The notes beneath the pieces were generated by a model that worked only from the letters and a program-made list of their open reading frames with translations, did no database searches and had not been told where the DNA came from. This document shows, in pieces, positions 1 through 14,599 of a stretch of 64,000 bases of DNA. The translations under genes were made by a program, and so were the position numbers. The first letter of the stretch is position 1, and every line of letters begins with the position of its first letter. Source of the stretch: Parelaphostrongylus tenuis (Eukaryota > Nematoda > Chromadorea > Rhabditida > Metastrongylidae); NCBI GenBank assembly GCA_019055375.1, contig JAHQIW010002262.1, positions 1-64,000 on the forward strand. The letters are read 5' to 3'.

Positions 1-2092
1 CTCTGCGCTCAGGTGGTCGCGGCATGTATTGAACATAGTAGAATTGTTTGCAATATTTTAGTTTTGCTTTATATATCTATGACTTAGCCATGGATATTAT
101 AATCAAGAATTGGAAATAAAACATGTATCGTGAATAAACTTATGGAATTCCGTTCTACACATCAGATTTAGGACCGAGTGATCCAAGGAAGATGGGTGTA
201 ACTTTCATCCCTTACCATTTCCGTGTGGTTTGTTCGAGCTTTCGTCTTGTTCTTTCCAGTAAGGGTGCACGAACTCTTTGAGCTCATTAACGCCTTTTAT
301 TTCAGTTGCATTTTTCTACTATCCATGTGACCCATTTCCTTCATTAGAGCCTTCTCGTTTGTTTTTGTTGTACAACTCATACTTATCAAAAAAAAAAGGG
401 GGCTTAACCTGCCACTAATTCGTATGGTATTGCCCGGAAAGAACTCGGAAGTTTCCTTTCACAGTTTCTTTTGTGTTCTCCTCAACACATAGTCTATACA
501 TACGAATACATCCGGTCGTATATGTTTGTCTATTATTTTCAAGAGGGTGTCTCAATGCAACAATATACATTGTTCTATAATTTACAAACTTTTTACAGTT
601 CGTAGCTCTTTGAAAACATCCCATCATTCTGGAAATGATGTGGTGATGATTTTTGGTTATGCTTTGTCGCAAGTAGTTTGGACCATAGGATGTAAACTGA
701 AGTACTGTAGTCAATCGTACTCTCTCTTGGCTTGACCCATATGAAAAATACTTAGTATTTTTTGATCGTTTTGTAGGACTTGGGGGGGGGAGGGCATTTA
801 TGTTCCATATACCTTTTTGAATGAGTTATATTTTTCTATGTTATTACCTTTGATGAGTCTTATTACGTCTTGTCAAGTGACATATTTTGGTAAGGCCGGC
901 ACAGAACGCCAATTCAATCGAGGAAAATCGCGGCTAGCACTCGCATCGAGTGCTCGGTCGAGCTTGGCTCGCCGCTTTCGTTTTTATAATGAACAACTTA
1001 TAATTAGTATGTATTTTTGTTGGCTATAGTTTGTGTGCTGAGCTAAATTGGGTGTGTAAACGTGAAATTACACAGAAAGTAAGTTTCGACAAGGCCCTCT
1101 TTTTCAATTGATAATCAGTGAATTATGTTCACCTTCATAGCGTCCGGCACTTCGGGAGAGCTTGTATGCCTAGAGCTGGGGTATAGCACTAACGTGAGGA
1201 GGGAATACAATATAGTTGTTGGTGGCGGACAGAGAGGGATGTTTGTCCATGATCACTTGTCTTCCTTCTAACACCCTTTGGGCGATCTGCACACTTTGGA
1301 ACACATTTTTTTTCTTCATTATTTATTCCTGTGTTCTCTTAATGGTTGTTTTCGTATGTTTTGACGGTTATTACGGTACTTAGACTTTAGTTGCCGTCTT
1401 TTATTCTTTTTTATTATATTCGTTACATTATTACGGATATTACCCGTCGGTTCTATATTGTGATTAAAAGAAAAGACTCAATCGACATCCTCCTGTCAGT
1501 ATGTCGTGGGTATATTTTCTGGTGTATGCGGCGCATCTTCAGTTCGCTCGGTGGTGTCATTACACAAATGCTCTCTGTTTAATGCGTTATTACACACAGA
1601 AGTTTTGGGAAATTCGAGTATAATTTAAAATTATTTCATTTTTTCTTTTTTTATGTTTTTTGGCGATTTCATAAATAAAGATTTTACATAATAGTTACAT
1701 CATCTCGGCACAATATTTAAGGGGCTAATTGGCACAACACTTATAGAATCATTTTGTTGTATACGTAACCATCACATTTCAGCACGCACTAAAAGCTATT
1801 ATGTGTTTGTTTGGTATTCGTTATGTATAATTCATTGTGTAGTTGATGTAACATACAAGGAAGGCATCCTCTTAGTGGGGAAAAGTTAGAAAAGTGAAAG
1901 GCAGGAGGGGGGGGGGAGGTCCATTGGTTTTACACGGTTGTTTACACGTTAAAAAAAAGAATCAAATCATTTGTTGTGGGAAAAAAAAAAAAAAAAAGAA
2001 GAAACGAAAAAAAAGCATCCTTTTCTTCGTTCCTTGTGCGGACACTGACGCTCATTGATCTAAATAGTAGTCACTAGTTAGTGAATTTCAGA

Positions 2093-2113
2093 GGGGGGGG
2101 GGGGGGGGGGGGG
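2093..2113 (+). repeat. Poly-G tract (21 G)
   Basis: An uninterrupted run of 21 G on the plus strand in otherwise AT-rich sequence. It is one of at least eight plus-strand G-runs of 8 or more in the window. I found no C-run of that length on the plus strand. It could form a G-quadruplex, or it could be a sequencing artefact. Confidence 0.9.
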
Positions 2114-3219
2114 AGATGTTAAGATGCTAATTATTACGATAAGAATTCTCCAAATTCTTGGCGCTAGTTCCTTGTGAAAAAGCACAGTTTAAATACCTTT
2201 TCCAGCGAGAGGAGGGAACAACGGCAGCACAAGATAGAATTCGGGATAGATGACTTCCCATGATGCGCAGAGCACATGTGTGCTTTTGGGACAAAAATTA
2301 GCTCCCCTGAAGTAACAGTGGGCCTGGATGGGATATCGATACGGTAGGTGAATAGGGAGCTCGGGCCGGTCGCGAAAACAATTTGGATCCGATGTATGGC
2401 GTTTAATCAGCAGGAATTAGTTTTTATCATTGGCAGGAGGTAGTATATGTTCTTGATGTTGCAACGCGTTGAAGTTTTTGGATGTAATCAAGGGTCCGCA
2501 ATAACGTCTAAACATCTCTGATTAAATCCTATGATAGTATTTATCTCTCATCGACATGTCCCTGCCTTACTGGCGTCGGCTTTTCTCGTGCCTTGGCATT
2601 CGCAGTGAAGTTAATGAAGGTAAAGCATACACTAGCTACGGGTGCCAACTTCTAAGGTTGGGACACCATAGGACTTTTGTTGTTTTGAAATTATCTTATA
2701 TTAGAGAAAAGGATACAGCTGCATTAAAAGAGAAATATACGCAAGGTTTTGGACAAGGCGCTAAGTAGAGGCCTTGGAAACTTTTACGGTTTGGATCGCG
2801 TTTCGGATTTGATTACTGAAATGTTTATGCTTGAAACCTTCTTGTCGAAGGTAGGGATAGGCTTGGAAAGTCGTACTCTATAGTCGGCCATGGAAGATTT
2901 CGCAAAACTTTGGTGCCTCTGCCATAAATTTTCGGACCCTCTCGAACCTTCCTCTCTCTTTGACCGTAGGGCTCATTTCTATGCCACCTTGATCTGCGCT
3001 CCTAACTCGCTCTGGAACCTCCCTCCTGACTTACGTTCTTTTTAAACTCTTTTGTCTTTCTCGATACAAACAAGGTATCAGAAACATACATCAGCCATAC
3101 GTAAATCGGAACCGGCAACCTGCGTATTAGTGTGCGGGCTAAGTGTTTCATGCACATAACAGGATATAAGAAAACGTCAACGCAATTCATGACGAGCGTG
3201 ACCGTTGGGCTATCTCATT

Positions 3220-3370
3220 AAATATACGCATATATGTTGGATATATTGTCATATTATACATGCATATTACTTATACATATTATGTGATTCACGTAGATAT
3301 ATGCATATATAAATTATAACGTGCATATTATTCATGTATATGTATACATCATATATTGTATGTAGGGGTA
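3220..3370. repeat. TA/CATA-rich low-complexity block
   Basis: Degenerate alternation of TA, CATA and TATG words over about 150 bases, with no fixed period I could define. Simple-sequence DNA of nematode type, with no coding potential. Confidence 0.7.
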
Positions 3371-4304
3371 ACATATAATTAAAGAGAAGCTCTGTTTAGA
3401 CGTTCATCGTGTAGAGTCTACCCAATGAAGAATGGGTCGCGCAAGCATTTCTGTCCTTGCTATTGGGCTTGTCCTCTCGTGGCTAAATTTACGAAGATTT
3501 GAGGCTACTTGAATATATAGATCCTAGTGGCTCCTTTTTACAATGTCATGTCCTGCTTGCCTTGTAGATCGTCGATTCAATACTTTAGGTTTGGAGTGTT
3601 ATTGTTTTTCTCCCCCAATAGGTGCTCCTCGGTAATACACATGAAAACGCATCCATAACTACTAAAAATTTTCATTGCTTTCAATACGTCGATCAACCAA
3701 AAGCACACGAATACAAGCTTCAGTCAGCTTTGAAGCGCGGGATCGAATCACCCGGCCAATCTTCCTCGACCATCTGACTGAAGTCTATCTACGTTCTGCG
3801 CCACAATTACCAGCCTCTTCGATCTCATTGCGCCACACAACATTTCATGTGGTAATTTCAAGTTGGATCTCGATTTAGGACAGTCCATTATTCTAGACTT
3901 AAATATTTATTTAGAAAAAGTACTTGATATACTGGATTCTCCATTACTTGTATAGGCATATTGTTTAGTGTGATATTATATATGTGAGGTATTTATGGAC
4001 ATGTCTCATACAATACGTCACTTTTATTACTATATCCTATGTCGTTATCATCTCGTTATGTGGTACGACCTTTAACACTTTGTTGCTTTTTCCGTTTCCA
4101 GCTTTTTTTTTTTTCCGGCTGGGGTGGTATTGCTGGCCATTACTTCTTGCCGAACATAGAGAGGATATCACAGTCAACAATTTTGTCACCGTTATCAATA
4201 TGAAGCAAGCGCGAAGTCTCTATAAAAACGCCGGTGATTAAGTGCAAATAAAGAATAATTCGCGTTATATATGAAATGAGAATCAGCACCTGTAGTCGAC
4301 CTGT

Positions 4305-5200
4305 TTGTCTCCTCGTTGATTCGTCGAGAGATCGAACGCTCCAGCAACTCTTCCATCTGCTCTCCTTATCGTCGTGTCAAGAGTAGCCCAGTCAGTCCTC
4401 CTCGTTCTAGAAATTCAATGGTAGACATCACCAGGCTTTCTTCTATCGCTTTCGTGAAAAATCGGACCAACGGGTTCGTGCCTTCCTTTGAGAGCGCTTG
4501 GACGTCCCCCAGGAACCTAATCGGAACGGTGCTTCTCGTGTCCATCGGTTGTTCGATGAACGCATCACGTGTCGCGGGCCCCACCTATTTTCGATAGCCT
4601 GTGTAAACGGCGTCTCTTTTTTCGATCGTTCACGTAGTCGGAACTTTCGATCATTCTCTCACATGCAAGATCAACTTGGGATACTCCTGAGCATCGTGAC
4701 CTTCGTGACTGATTCGCGCGTTCGTAGATACGTGCGCCAAGTGATTTTTCATCCTGCTTACGCTACGACCTAGTTTTCTGCCTGGCATTTAGGTCAGGGA
4801 TATTTTGTACTGACTCGAATAAGATGCGTTTACGGAGTTGGATGTTCTTAGTTCCTTTACTACAATCCTTCAAGCTCATTTGAACGTCTCCCCAAGCCGA
4901 TTGCTTCCTCCTTCTCAACTCCTGAAGGTGGTCGTTCATCATGTGATTTCACGACCTAGATAGAACGTAATGGAGCACTCGGAGATTGTCGTTCCGATGA
5001 AGCGTGAATGGGGCACCGATAACGTGCTCCTTTAATCTATGACATGGTTTCTTTAGATTTTAGTTGAAGACCAATCATTTCCCACAGGCGTTACGAAATC
5101 GGTCAACATTCCGATCCGCGGTTGGCTGTGTATTGTGTATAGATGAGGTGAGCTCACCAATATCGGCCAGCAAAGCACTACAAGAGCTGTCAATGATCAC
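4305..5200 (-). pseudogene. RTE-type LINE, 3' (RT C-terminal) fragment, heavily decayed
   Basis: Read on the minus strand this matches the last third of the RTE copy at 32.4-35.7 kb, ending at about 4305 in the element's 3' terminus. Recognisable blocks encode the C-terminal region, including the DNRWTRAVTDW-like stretch, the ISECSSYVYLG-like segment near 4960-5000 and the KIGLQLN-like segment near 5060. The alignment fades past about 5200 before reaching the catalytic FADD motif. Relative to the 32.4-kb copy the differences are dominated by inserted bases, so frame is lost every few tens of bases and no long open frame survives. The two overlapping open frames near 4316-4597 are shadows of this fragment. 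It is either an old decayed copy or a modest copy read through poor-quality sequence. Confidence 0.8.
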
Positions 5201-5249
5201 CACCCTTCGTGTGTGACATTTGCAGAGTTTTGACACGATGTTCTCGCCA

Positions 5250-8200
5250 TTGCTCAAGGTGTACCAAAACAGTCCGAGCGCTCATGATTGATAGATGTAT
5301 ACCAGCATGCTCCACTTGTTAATAAATAAATGTGTTTAGACTCAGACATCGCGCCTAAGAGCATGTTTATCATTGCTATCCTTATTCTTTTTCAGATTCT
5401 ATGTGGTTTTAAGCGAGGTCTATATGAAACAGTCGGAATAAAGGCCAGTAGGCTCTGCAGTCTTGGCTAAAGTATAAATGTGTCGCCTTCTGTGTCAGAA
5501 CCATATGGGACGGTGCCTTGTGAATTGTGGACCTAGCATTGTGCCTCTATGCTATGGTTCAATTAGCCGGACAGAGCCATTCTGATTTTACAATTTGCTA
5601 AGTTGGAGACTTTTAATCCCGTAATATTTCATTTTCGGCTTACATCAGTGTTTTGTAGGTGTGGCGACGGTGTAAGAACGTTATTAGGCACATCGTAGAA
5701 GTCGGCTGGCTCCTTGCACGCGAGGCAGAAGAAAACGTTGATGTTTCTCTACACTACCACATCGAATTATCGGTCAATTGACGGACTGAATGAAAAGAGA
5801 TTACACAGTGAGTTTATAATTTTTTTCAAACCATTTACAGCTAGAACTTTTTTTAGAATTCTCTCACTAATACGGAGTAAACCAATAGTTAGATGTCAAA
5901 CGTGTTCCTCAATGGTGGCGGGGTAAGTTGTTTGGAGGACAGTTACAGAAATGGCCGGCAGAATACTAATATGCGGTCTTGAAATTCACTCTCTGTACCT
6001 GCACCAGACATCTAGAAGATTACAAACTCTGTCAAAAAACAGTATCCGACGATCCTTCCACTCCAAAAGGCGGGGCGAAATTTACGTCTATAGAGGAAAA
6101 CTTTCTCTTTTCGGGGGGGGGATCCAAAGCCGTCCCGGGTGGATCGATGTTGTTAAGCGTGTCCCTTGCTGGAGCTACCTCTACTAGCTATCGCTTCCGC
6201 CAGAAAGAGTAGTTGGCAATTCAACTAATCCTTTCGCTTTGAAAGACGAATTCTGTTTGTGGCACCCAAAAAGTGAACGATCATGGTTCGGAACACGTAC
6301 ACTCTAAGACATGGCTGGGAATGGTATTGGGATCTTAATGAATAGGGAAGGATGCGTTAAGAGAAACTTATTTGACAGTATAATCGCTTCAGTCTCGTTT
6401 TTATGCTGTACCTCCACTGAGCGCTGCTTTCCTGCGTCTGATTATTAACTTACTGATATACATTCTCTCAGGATTGACACAGCTGGTTATGATAGCGCTG
6501 CAATCGATCATTTATTCTTCGCCTAAACACTGAACTACAGGACAGGCATAATGGGCGCCAACACAGCATAAACCAAAAAGGCAGCTTCTACAGCAGAAGT
6601 GGATGGTCTTGAAGCGGGTGTGATGGCGGAACGTTTTCACTGCTACTCGACGGCATAATTATCAGATCACTTTCATTCTTGTCTAGTAGCAGTTAGAGAT
6701 TTGCCTCCTGGCCAAGATATACGCCTGTGTCTCAAAGAATCTTCTCAAGGTCGGGGTTTTTATAGATAAAACGCTCCTTTTAGGTGTATTAGCACAACCA
6801 ATACGAACGGTTTTTCAGAGTCATGTGTGCGTAACCTCTCAAATAGTCAATATGTCTATACTTATCCAACCAGTTTCCCTGTATTTAACTGTATCAAGTT
6901 GAGGTTTACGCGTCGCATGAGGACACATACCAAATGACTTGATAAAATGAAGGTACGTACAGCCTTGCTGAACGTCATATATTGATCTGTCATAGCTAAT
7001 GACACTGTTATATAAGGTCGGCTTTTCAACAACTCAGCGTGACGTGCGGAGCGGAGCCTCAGTCTTAGGCTCTCGAATAGTGACTTTCACTGCTATGAAA
7101 ATCGCCTTTCGTACCGAAATAGATAGGCTGTTTCACTGCTCCTACTATTCACCATAGCAAAAGGTTTTTTTTGTGTGCTTAAACGTAATCGTGGGCGGCG
7201 ATTTTAGAACACTCATCCGACTATATCTCTGCGACCTTCTCTATCCAAATTTCCTATTTCTCTTCACTTTTTTCAACACAAACAGCACAAGTAAATAACG
7301 TTTTCATAAGGTTGTGTGTCACATGAAAAAAAAACTCAGCCGAAATTTTCTCGTGTGTACACGAATGTAATTCCCTCTAGATTTAATCTCAAGAGAGACA
7401 TGGTGTTGTAGAGAAAGGCACAATCTGTCCAACTGCTTATTTTTGTCCTCAACTCTGGCTATATCAATGCGATGTCTTCGTACTGATAGCCTATCTAAAG
7501 GCGATTCGCAACACTTGTGAGCTTGTTTTGCAAAAAAGACCTTCATCGCGACGGAAAGTCATTCTTTCATTGTCGTCAACGTATTTGGTTTGGTACTTAT
7601 GATGATCACAGTTTTGATTTGAACCTTTTTGCTACGGTTGGGCATTTGGTGTGGGTGGGCGGAGAAATGAAAGAGCAAGTATTTATGAAAACATGTTTCC
7701 GGAAATGTTTATCTTATTGTAACATTGTTATGATGATTTTATTCACATTAATCCCCATTCAGCTCCATAATTCGGCTTTTCGCTCTATTGCGTGACAATG
7801 ATCACCTTTGTTGATAACTGCAGATTGTCGCCTAACGTACGAATAACCTTTCAATTATCATTTTCTACTTCCATAGAAGTCAAATATTGGCAACTAATGA
7901 ATCCCTCCATATACTATTTTGAACGTAATACACGATAAAAGTGATCATGATCCAAAGCTTCGAATAGCAAAGAAACTGTTTTGTCCAAATAGTGTGCTCG
8001 CTCCGTGGCAGCATCCTTTTTCAGATTAATTCTGCAGATATTTTTCGCTAGCATCTGCAGATGCAAAAGTTGGTGACTCTCTTTGCAACTATCGTGTGTG
8101 CGAAACTTTGTTCTATAAGTTTTTCTCATGAGATACACTACTTTCTACTGACCTGTGTTTTATTCGGTACTATGATGAGCAGGATTTGTCTCGTAATTAA

Positions 8201-10500
8201 TACCTTGAACATGACTTCACAGTGTTCCTATATTGCTCCAGGCGTAGTCGTGCCGCGTTGGTGGGTCTACAGCTGTGTCTCTCTCCTCGCAGTTTTCACT
8301 TCTTCAAGTAATCTTCAATTAAACTCGTTCACACAGTTATACGCCTTTCCTCAGTAAATCCGTGTGAGTCTACACTAATGAAAAACATGACACATTCAAC
8401 AGTGATACCTTATAGTAGGGCTCTCCCTCATGAGTTTCGACACTTAATAAACCAGAGCAACCTGTGCAATACTTCTCCTGCCTGTTGCCGTGATCAGCAG
8501 TAGAATCAACAATTCGGTGGCCGGGGGGGAGCTTTGGGTGGTCAAGTTTGTACAGCTCACTCCTCATACTCTCGCTTCAATGCCATGGCCTCTCGATCAA
8601 CTTGGCGTCGACGTTTCCAGCGCAGTTTGGTCAATTTTTTCATAATTTATATCAAAAGCTTAAATGATGAGACAGTATCTCATCGTTGGAAAAAAGAAAA
8701 CATGCCCACAACATTAATTGTTTCACATACTGATATTTGTCATGTATATAACAAACCGCCCACGCCTTCTAATAATCGGTCTTCTTCCTGGTAGATCAAC
8801 GATACCCTCAAAAATGGAACATTTTCTTTTTCCTCTTTTTTATGTAATCCTGGTCCGTGCCTATCTTTTGGACGTGTGCTCGTGAGACGGCCTTCTTTCC
8901 ACTCTTATCTGCATACTACCAATGACTCCAAACATCGCGCACATACACTTTATAGGGTTTGATCAGTTACCTCATGCCTGCTCATTGCGTTGCCTTGAAC
9001 ACCTCCTTCGTTATCAAAATGTGGTAAGATTCTGAGTGCAATCCATTCTCTGACTATCCCCGACTATTTCTGCATCATACTTCGGTGATGAATAGACACG
9101 AAGGCTGTTAGGCCAATGTTTTTTCTTGATTATGATACACTGCTTACTTGTTATCATTTTTTGTGGCCCTTAAATGGGGCCTGATATTGCACTTACTACC
9201 GGTGTGTTACCACGAGTATTCACCATTTCAAGGACTTATTTGTAGCACGGTGCCTTCAATATTAAACCAATTCCTAGTTCGCAAGAGGAGTCTTTCCTAC
9301 TTATTAAGAAATTGACGTCCGAATTATTTTACCCACCCGTATCTGGGAGTTTTTCGTACTATACGTTTGAAACGTTTTGTTATTGGCGTCGTGACAGGCT
9401 GGACGTAATATAACCTATTATAGCGCTAGTGCGCGATGACTGTCTTGCCTAGCGCAGACAGAGATCGTATCATACAGTGTAGACATCATTTGTGTAATTT
9501 TTTAGCAAATGAAAATTTAGAAATTCATTTTGCGCCATCTTTGATATAGTGACCATTAAATTTGATCATTAATAACAAAATACGTGTGGTTAAATGGAGT
9601 TCCAATAGTAACGAATATTCCTCTTTAATAATTACTGACTATATTTGGTTTTAAACTTGCCTGTTAAAAAACAGCATCATCAAGAAGCCGAAGTGCTTCG
9701 TCAAGGAAATGATACTGGTACATTGAAACGCGATGCCATTTTCCAGCATAATTCGAAATAATAGCTTTTCAATATACTATTAGTAAATCGATGACAGACA
9801 GGTTTTCACAGAGTTTGTGAAGGAAAACTTTGTCTACCTTTGGTTCCTTACTGAAGTTGAAAATTTACACCAACATCAATGCCACTATACTCCTAAAGCG
9901 TAATCCGCTTTAAATCGGCTGCAGATCTACCTAAAATTAAATAAAACTGCTTTTGTTTTTTAAAATACGCCACATTTGGGAGGGAAACCAGATGCTTACA
10001 AAACGGTTCATTGTTGCCACATTATTATCTGAGCATCTATGCTTTTGTTGATTTAAGTTTTATCCATATTTACGGCCATCATGCGAGGGTTTTGTGATTC
10101 CTCTCTATCGGCGTGCCCAACTATTTCCGGTGCTAGAAAAGGGTGGCCAACATTTCTGCTTTTATTGTCGACCTCACCCTTGAGAGAGAACGCGTCTTCT
10201 GACTCCTCAATTGGGGGAGGGGGGGTTTCTCGTAATCCAATCATTGCTATCAATCGTAGAAGATAAGTATCATGTCTAATATTTGCCATGTTATTGATCA
10301 ATGAAAACATGTGGAATGAAACGGTGATATTGTGAATACTATGTTTAACCTTTTGTTATTCCTCAATAGTTATTCAAAGACCACTTTTCAGCAGAGGTCT
10401 CCTCGTGATATAGCTCAATTTCTCAGGCACTGAAAACTTTGGTGTAAATCTATTCTGGGGGGTCATATTCTTTCGAAGGCCGACTATGTCTCTGACTAGC
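5250..10500. other. Unassigned sequence, no supported gene
   Basis: No open frame exceeds 98 codons and none resembles a known family. A G-run lies at 6113-6121 and a G-rich stretch at about 10213-10225. I see no terminal inverted repeats, tRNA-like segments or RTE similarity here. Confidence 0.5.
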
Positions 10501-10558
10501 ATTTACTCCGATTACGTTACTCATTGTGCATACCAGATTGTAAAGTATTGCGTGGCGT

Positions 10559-11113
10559 GTGCAAAATCTAATATATTTCGACTGTCACGGAGCAATGAGG
10601 CAGTCTTGTTCAAAAACTAAGTATCCGATTTTCGTCGACTTGTTGATTACTGAGCAAAATAATTTATGCTATCAAACAATTACACATTCTTCTGACAGAC
10701 ACAAAATTTGGACACAAAAGGAGAAATTGCCTCAGTGCGAGGATATATTATTACATTGGGCCTGGTGGCGGCGAACGCGCAATAAAATGATCATTTTGAA
10801 ACATCAAAGTGAGATTATTCAAAATTCTCAAGGACCTTTATGGCTATCAACAAAGGTGTTAGAATTCACTAAGAAAATTAGAGCATACCAAATATATTAT
10901 CAAGACTATATTCGTCGACACTACACAATGTTTCACAGAAATAATCAAACGACATGTATCCTGATCTACTTTGACGTATACCCTATACATTGCATGTCTT
11001 CTATTTTTGTTCCTTGCTTTTACATTTCCTTACACAATGAAATTCTGTTTATAACACACCATTATTTACTAAAAATAAACTGTCGCGGTTTTGAGCTAAA
11101 GCATTCGCTATGA
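10559..11113 (+). CDS. Hypothetical open frame, 184 codons, no recognised family
   Basis: The longest open frame in the first 20 kb, in an AT-rich context. It starts at an ATG just upstream of a Cys/His-containing N-terminus and ends at TGA. The predicted protein is rich in Ile, Tyr, His and Lys, with no signal peptide, no clear transmembrane run and no motif I can name. A rough stop-codon estimate for this base composition puts the expected number of such frames in a window this size at a few tenths, so chance is a real explanation. If genuine it could be an exon of a larger gene. I found no convincing splice pair extending it. Confidence 0.2.
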   Translation: MQNLIYFDCHGAMRQSCSKTKYPIFVDLLITEQNNLCYQTITHSSDRHKIWTQKEKLPQCEDILLHWAWWRRTRNKMIILKHQSEIIQNSQGPLWLSTKVLEFTKKIRAYQIYYQDYIRRHYTMFHRNNQTTCILIYFDVYPIHCMSSIFVPCFYISLHNEILFITHHYLLKINCRGFELKHSL

Positions 11114-14100
11114 ATTTGGGAATTTCACAGAAAAAGCTCTGTTTAGTCGACAGAGTGCGCTGAGTGTGGAAGACATATTTGATTGTCTCCACTACATGAA
11201 CCCTAATAGAAGGCTATTTTGCAAAAATAATACTATATTAGTGTTTGATACTGTTTTCCGTGATTTTAAGGCTATCAACTAAAATTACTAAAGTTTGCTA
11301 CAATCAAGTCGAATGGTTTGATCCAGTGCCTTATATAGCAAAACCAAAAAGGGACATTTCTCTAAGTTCTTCTGCGCATTATTCCTGGGCAACACACACA
11401 TGAGGTGCGGATTATACGGAAGTATAACTTTCATAATTTCCTGCGTCAAGAACAATCACGAAGTTGATCTACACGATATTATGCGTCACATCTGCCTCTT
11501 CAAGGAGCCAGGCAACTTATTAGGTTTGAATAGAAAAAGTTCTGAGAGTATTGTAAGTAGTTGCTAATTCATTTTCGCATGAGTGTTACCCTAGATCGGT
11601 TATTGAAGATATGTGTCATAATCATTTTTTCATCAAAATGACAAGAGTTCATGTATTGTGTTTGATGTTTCCTAACTACGACTTTTTTGTGCTCAGTGCG
11701 ATGAATCCGCCAAGTTTGTGATGAAGCGTGTGGGTTGCGATGTTCAGTGTGCTCTGTCGAGTTAGTACATTCCAGAACTTATTGAACCTACATGTGCTTT
11801 TACACTCCCATAAGACAATTCTTGACAACGATTCCATGTCAGCCTTTGGAACGCAGGCAGAATCAAGATCTTACTGTTCAAAAGATATATCTGTGGGGGG
11901 GGTAGGAACGTTTCTACGCCAACGAGGATTGTCTTTTGGAGATCCGACCTCTGCATTTGAGCGTTGAAACCATGCGTTCAGGACATCAAGTTACTACTTG
12001 TGCCTACCATCAACTTCGTTGTTCTTATCGTGACTGCAGCCCTCGGGTGGGCTAATAGAATCCTTTATCCAATTAATGACCAATAAACACGACCTTCGAT
12101 GTCGTGTTGTCTGTTTCGGATACATCCAAGGCGAAGGCTTGCGCAAATGTACATGACAAAGACGATTAAATATTTAGTGCGCTGACGGGTTGAGCAAATT
12201 GGTCCCACTGTAAGAAATTGTGTAGCTAATATTACCTCATCCCCTTATGATATTTGCGCAGGAATTTTCCTCATATTTAAGGTACCCCAGAACTTTTCTT
12301 TCCCAACCGTAGTGACACCATATCCAATTCTCTCCCCAAATATGTAGCTATTCTGTCGGAAAGTGCAAAATGTATGTGGGACACACAGAGGCCCCGCTAA
12401 CTTCATTTATCCACAGGCCTCTTCTTATCACTAAAGAAAATCTTCTTTAGACAAACTCATTGCATTTTTATATTCCAATCTTTTCGTAGTGATGCTCACA
12501 TCTCTACATATGCTCAATACTCAGATTCTTTTTCTGTAGTATATTCAAGCAAGAGTCCGCGTCTGGATATTGTGCAGACATAGACGTACTCTGCTCATCA
12601 AGAGCATAACGATGATTTATGAGAACGTATAAAATTTCTTTCAGGGCGTCGAAGAATTTTTGAACCAGATTGCGCCCCATCCATCGAAGGCACACCGCTT
12701 GACATCATTTGCATATTGTATCGTTAGAGGTGATATGGTGTGTGACATAGCCATAAGCTGGCCCTTCTACCCGCGATTCGTAGCCGTACGAGTTGCTTCA
12801 GGAATATCCTCCTAGATATTGGTAGACCCAATTGCTTCGTGTCTTTGCTCCCAGATAAGTTTGGCTACAAATTTAATTACCTTATTTACCTGAAGGATGG
12901 AAGGTTTGGTGCGACCATGATGTATTAGGAGAACCATTTGCTCTTGTGTGCATTCAGCACAGAACCATTAAACTCTGCACACCGATTCACAGGCGTACAT
13001 ACTATTGAGCACAAGTTTCTTTTTGTTAGCAAAGAGTTCTGTACACAAAATTCCTATATCGCTTACTAAATATCAGATTCAGTGCCCACAATTTGCCCCC
13101 GGAGTTGTGGTGTCGCAGGCTGCGTTGGTTGAATGATTTACTAGCGGGAGGGTGGGGGGAGCTTAGTTTGGAACATGTCCTGCTGAGGTGACAAAGGTGA
13201 ATTACAGAATTATACCACCACACACATTTCATCTGCAATGCGACTTTGAAAAATCGCATCATAACTACTTTCACACGCCATTCGAAAAGAGCATTTTCTG
13301 TGTAAAGGAAATAATGGTAACTTTCATTTTTCAACACAAAAAAGTCTTGGGTTTTCTTGTGAGGACGTAGTCCTCAATCCATAAGGCTTAACTCATAAAT
13401 TGGCCCTACTAAATAATTTCTTTGATTTTTCTACTGATGTAGCCTGTATTATCCGGTTCGCCATATCTCTCCTCCTAATTATCTAATTAATAAAGCTACG
13501 ATACCTTTAGTGTATCCTGTTAAGTAGTGTCTTTGAGATTCTAAGGCTGAATAGAATAGCTTCAATTAGATCATCAAGAGATAACATTTGAATTATCCGT
13601 AAAATACCGGTGGTTGAAATGTGCTCCGGTGTGGAACAAAGTGTAGTGTGTAGACAAACGGAGAGGTGACCACTTGTGATGGTGTGTAGTGGGGTGCTGT
13701 AAACAGATAGGCCTCTCAGAGGGTGTCTGGAATATAGGCTACTGAAGCCGCTGTTGACCTGGCGATGCCATGTTCGAAGGCTCGAGAGTAAGCATGAATC
13801 TTTTCTGCACAAATGCATATCAACTTTACAATTTCAAGTTGTCTCTTTTTCACCTATTTAATACATTTTAACAGTGCTGACTACACCTCACACATATCAA
13901 GATACTATAAAAATGCTATAATAGTACCGTATTTTACACAAAAAAAAACAAACAGTATAACCCGTAGAAATGATGGTTGAAAGCATGTGGGTTTTTTGTC
14001 ACACCAATAATTGTTCATTATTCTTTTACATACATAGGCGGTTCTTCACCCCCAAACTTATGTCTTACCAATTTCTTAGGCCTCTCGTACCCCGGGAATC

Positions 14101-14599
14101 GCTTATAATCTGCGTTCCTTCGAAATTAGCGGTAGGATAAATCATTACGTCTCTCAGATCCATATATTTCCCTGTTTTGACTCTTTAACAAAATTCAAAT
14201 AATAATCTATGTTAATCGAGCATGATTTAAATTTAACTAAAAATAGACTACCCATTATACTGAAATTTCTTAGACAATAACATTTATTGTACAGCGCTTC
14301 AACGTAGTGCTTCTGGTCTTTAGTACATAGTTTTAGAAATTCATAATTCTGCATTAGTGGTCATAAGGTGAAGTTTATGGCGCCATAACATGTTTTAGGC
14401 ATCATTCTTAGAATGCCCTAAAGTTAAGCCTTACAACAGTGATACTCTACGGGGTCCCAACGGTTATTTCCCTTTTCTCCGCTGATAAGCGCGTCCTCTG
14501 GATGACAATTACGCCTCTGGCTGTCTGCTTTCGACAGAAAATGCCCTTTATGAACTCCAATTGTCACGGCTTTTAGCGATAGCACACGTAATGGAACAT
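11114..14599. other. Unassigned sequence
   Basis: Only short open frames (up to 103 codons at 13026-13337 and 13507-13818, minus strand), with no recognisable motifs and no support from neighbouring frames. A G-run lies at 11895-11902. I see no repeats shared with the rest of the window. Confidence 0.5.

Larger units (their letters stand above)
1..4300. other. Unassigned AT-rich sequence with homopolymer tracts
   Basis: I can support no gene here. The open frames are short (under 86 codons), overlap on both strands and match no family I know. Visible structure is limited to G-runs (782-790, 1907-1916, 2093-2113), A-runs near 1981-1997, and a TA/CATA-rich block at about 3220-3370. Coding exons cannot be excluded if the base calls here are poor, as the RTE copy that follows suggests. 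Confidence 0.6.
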
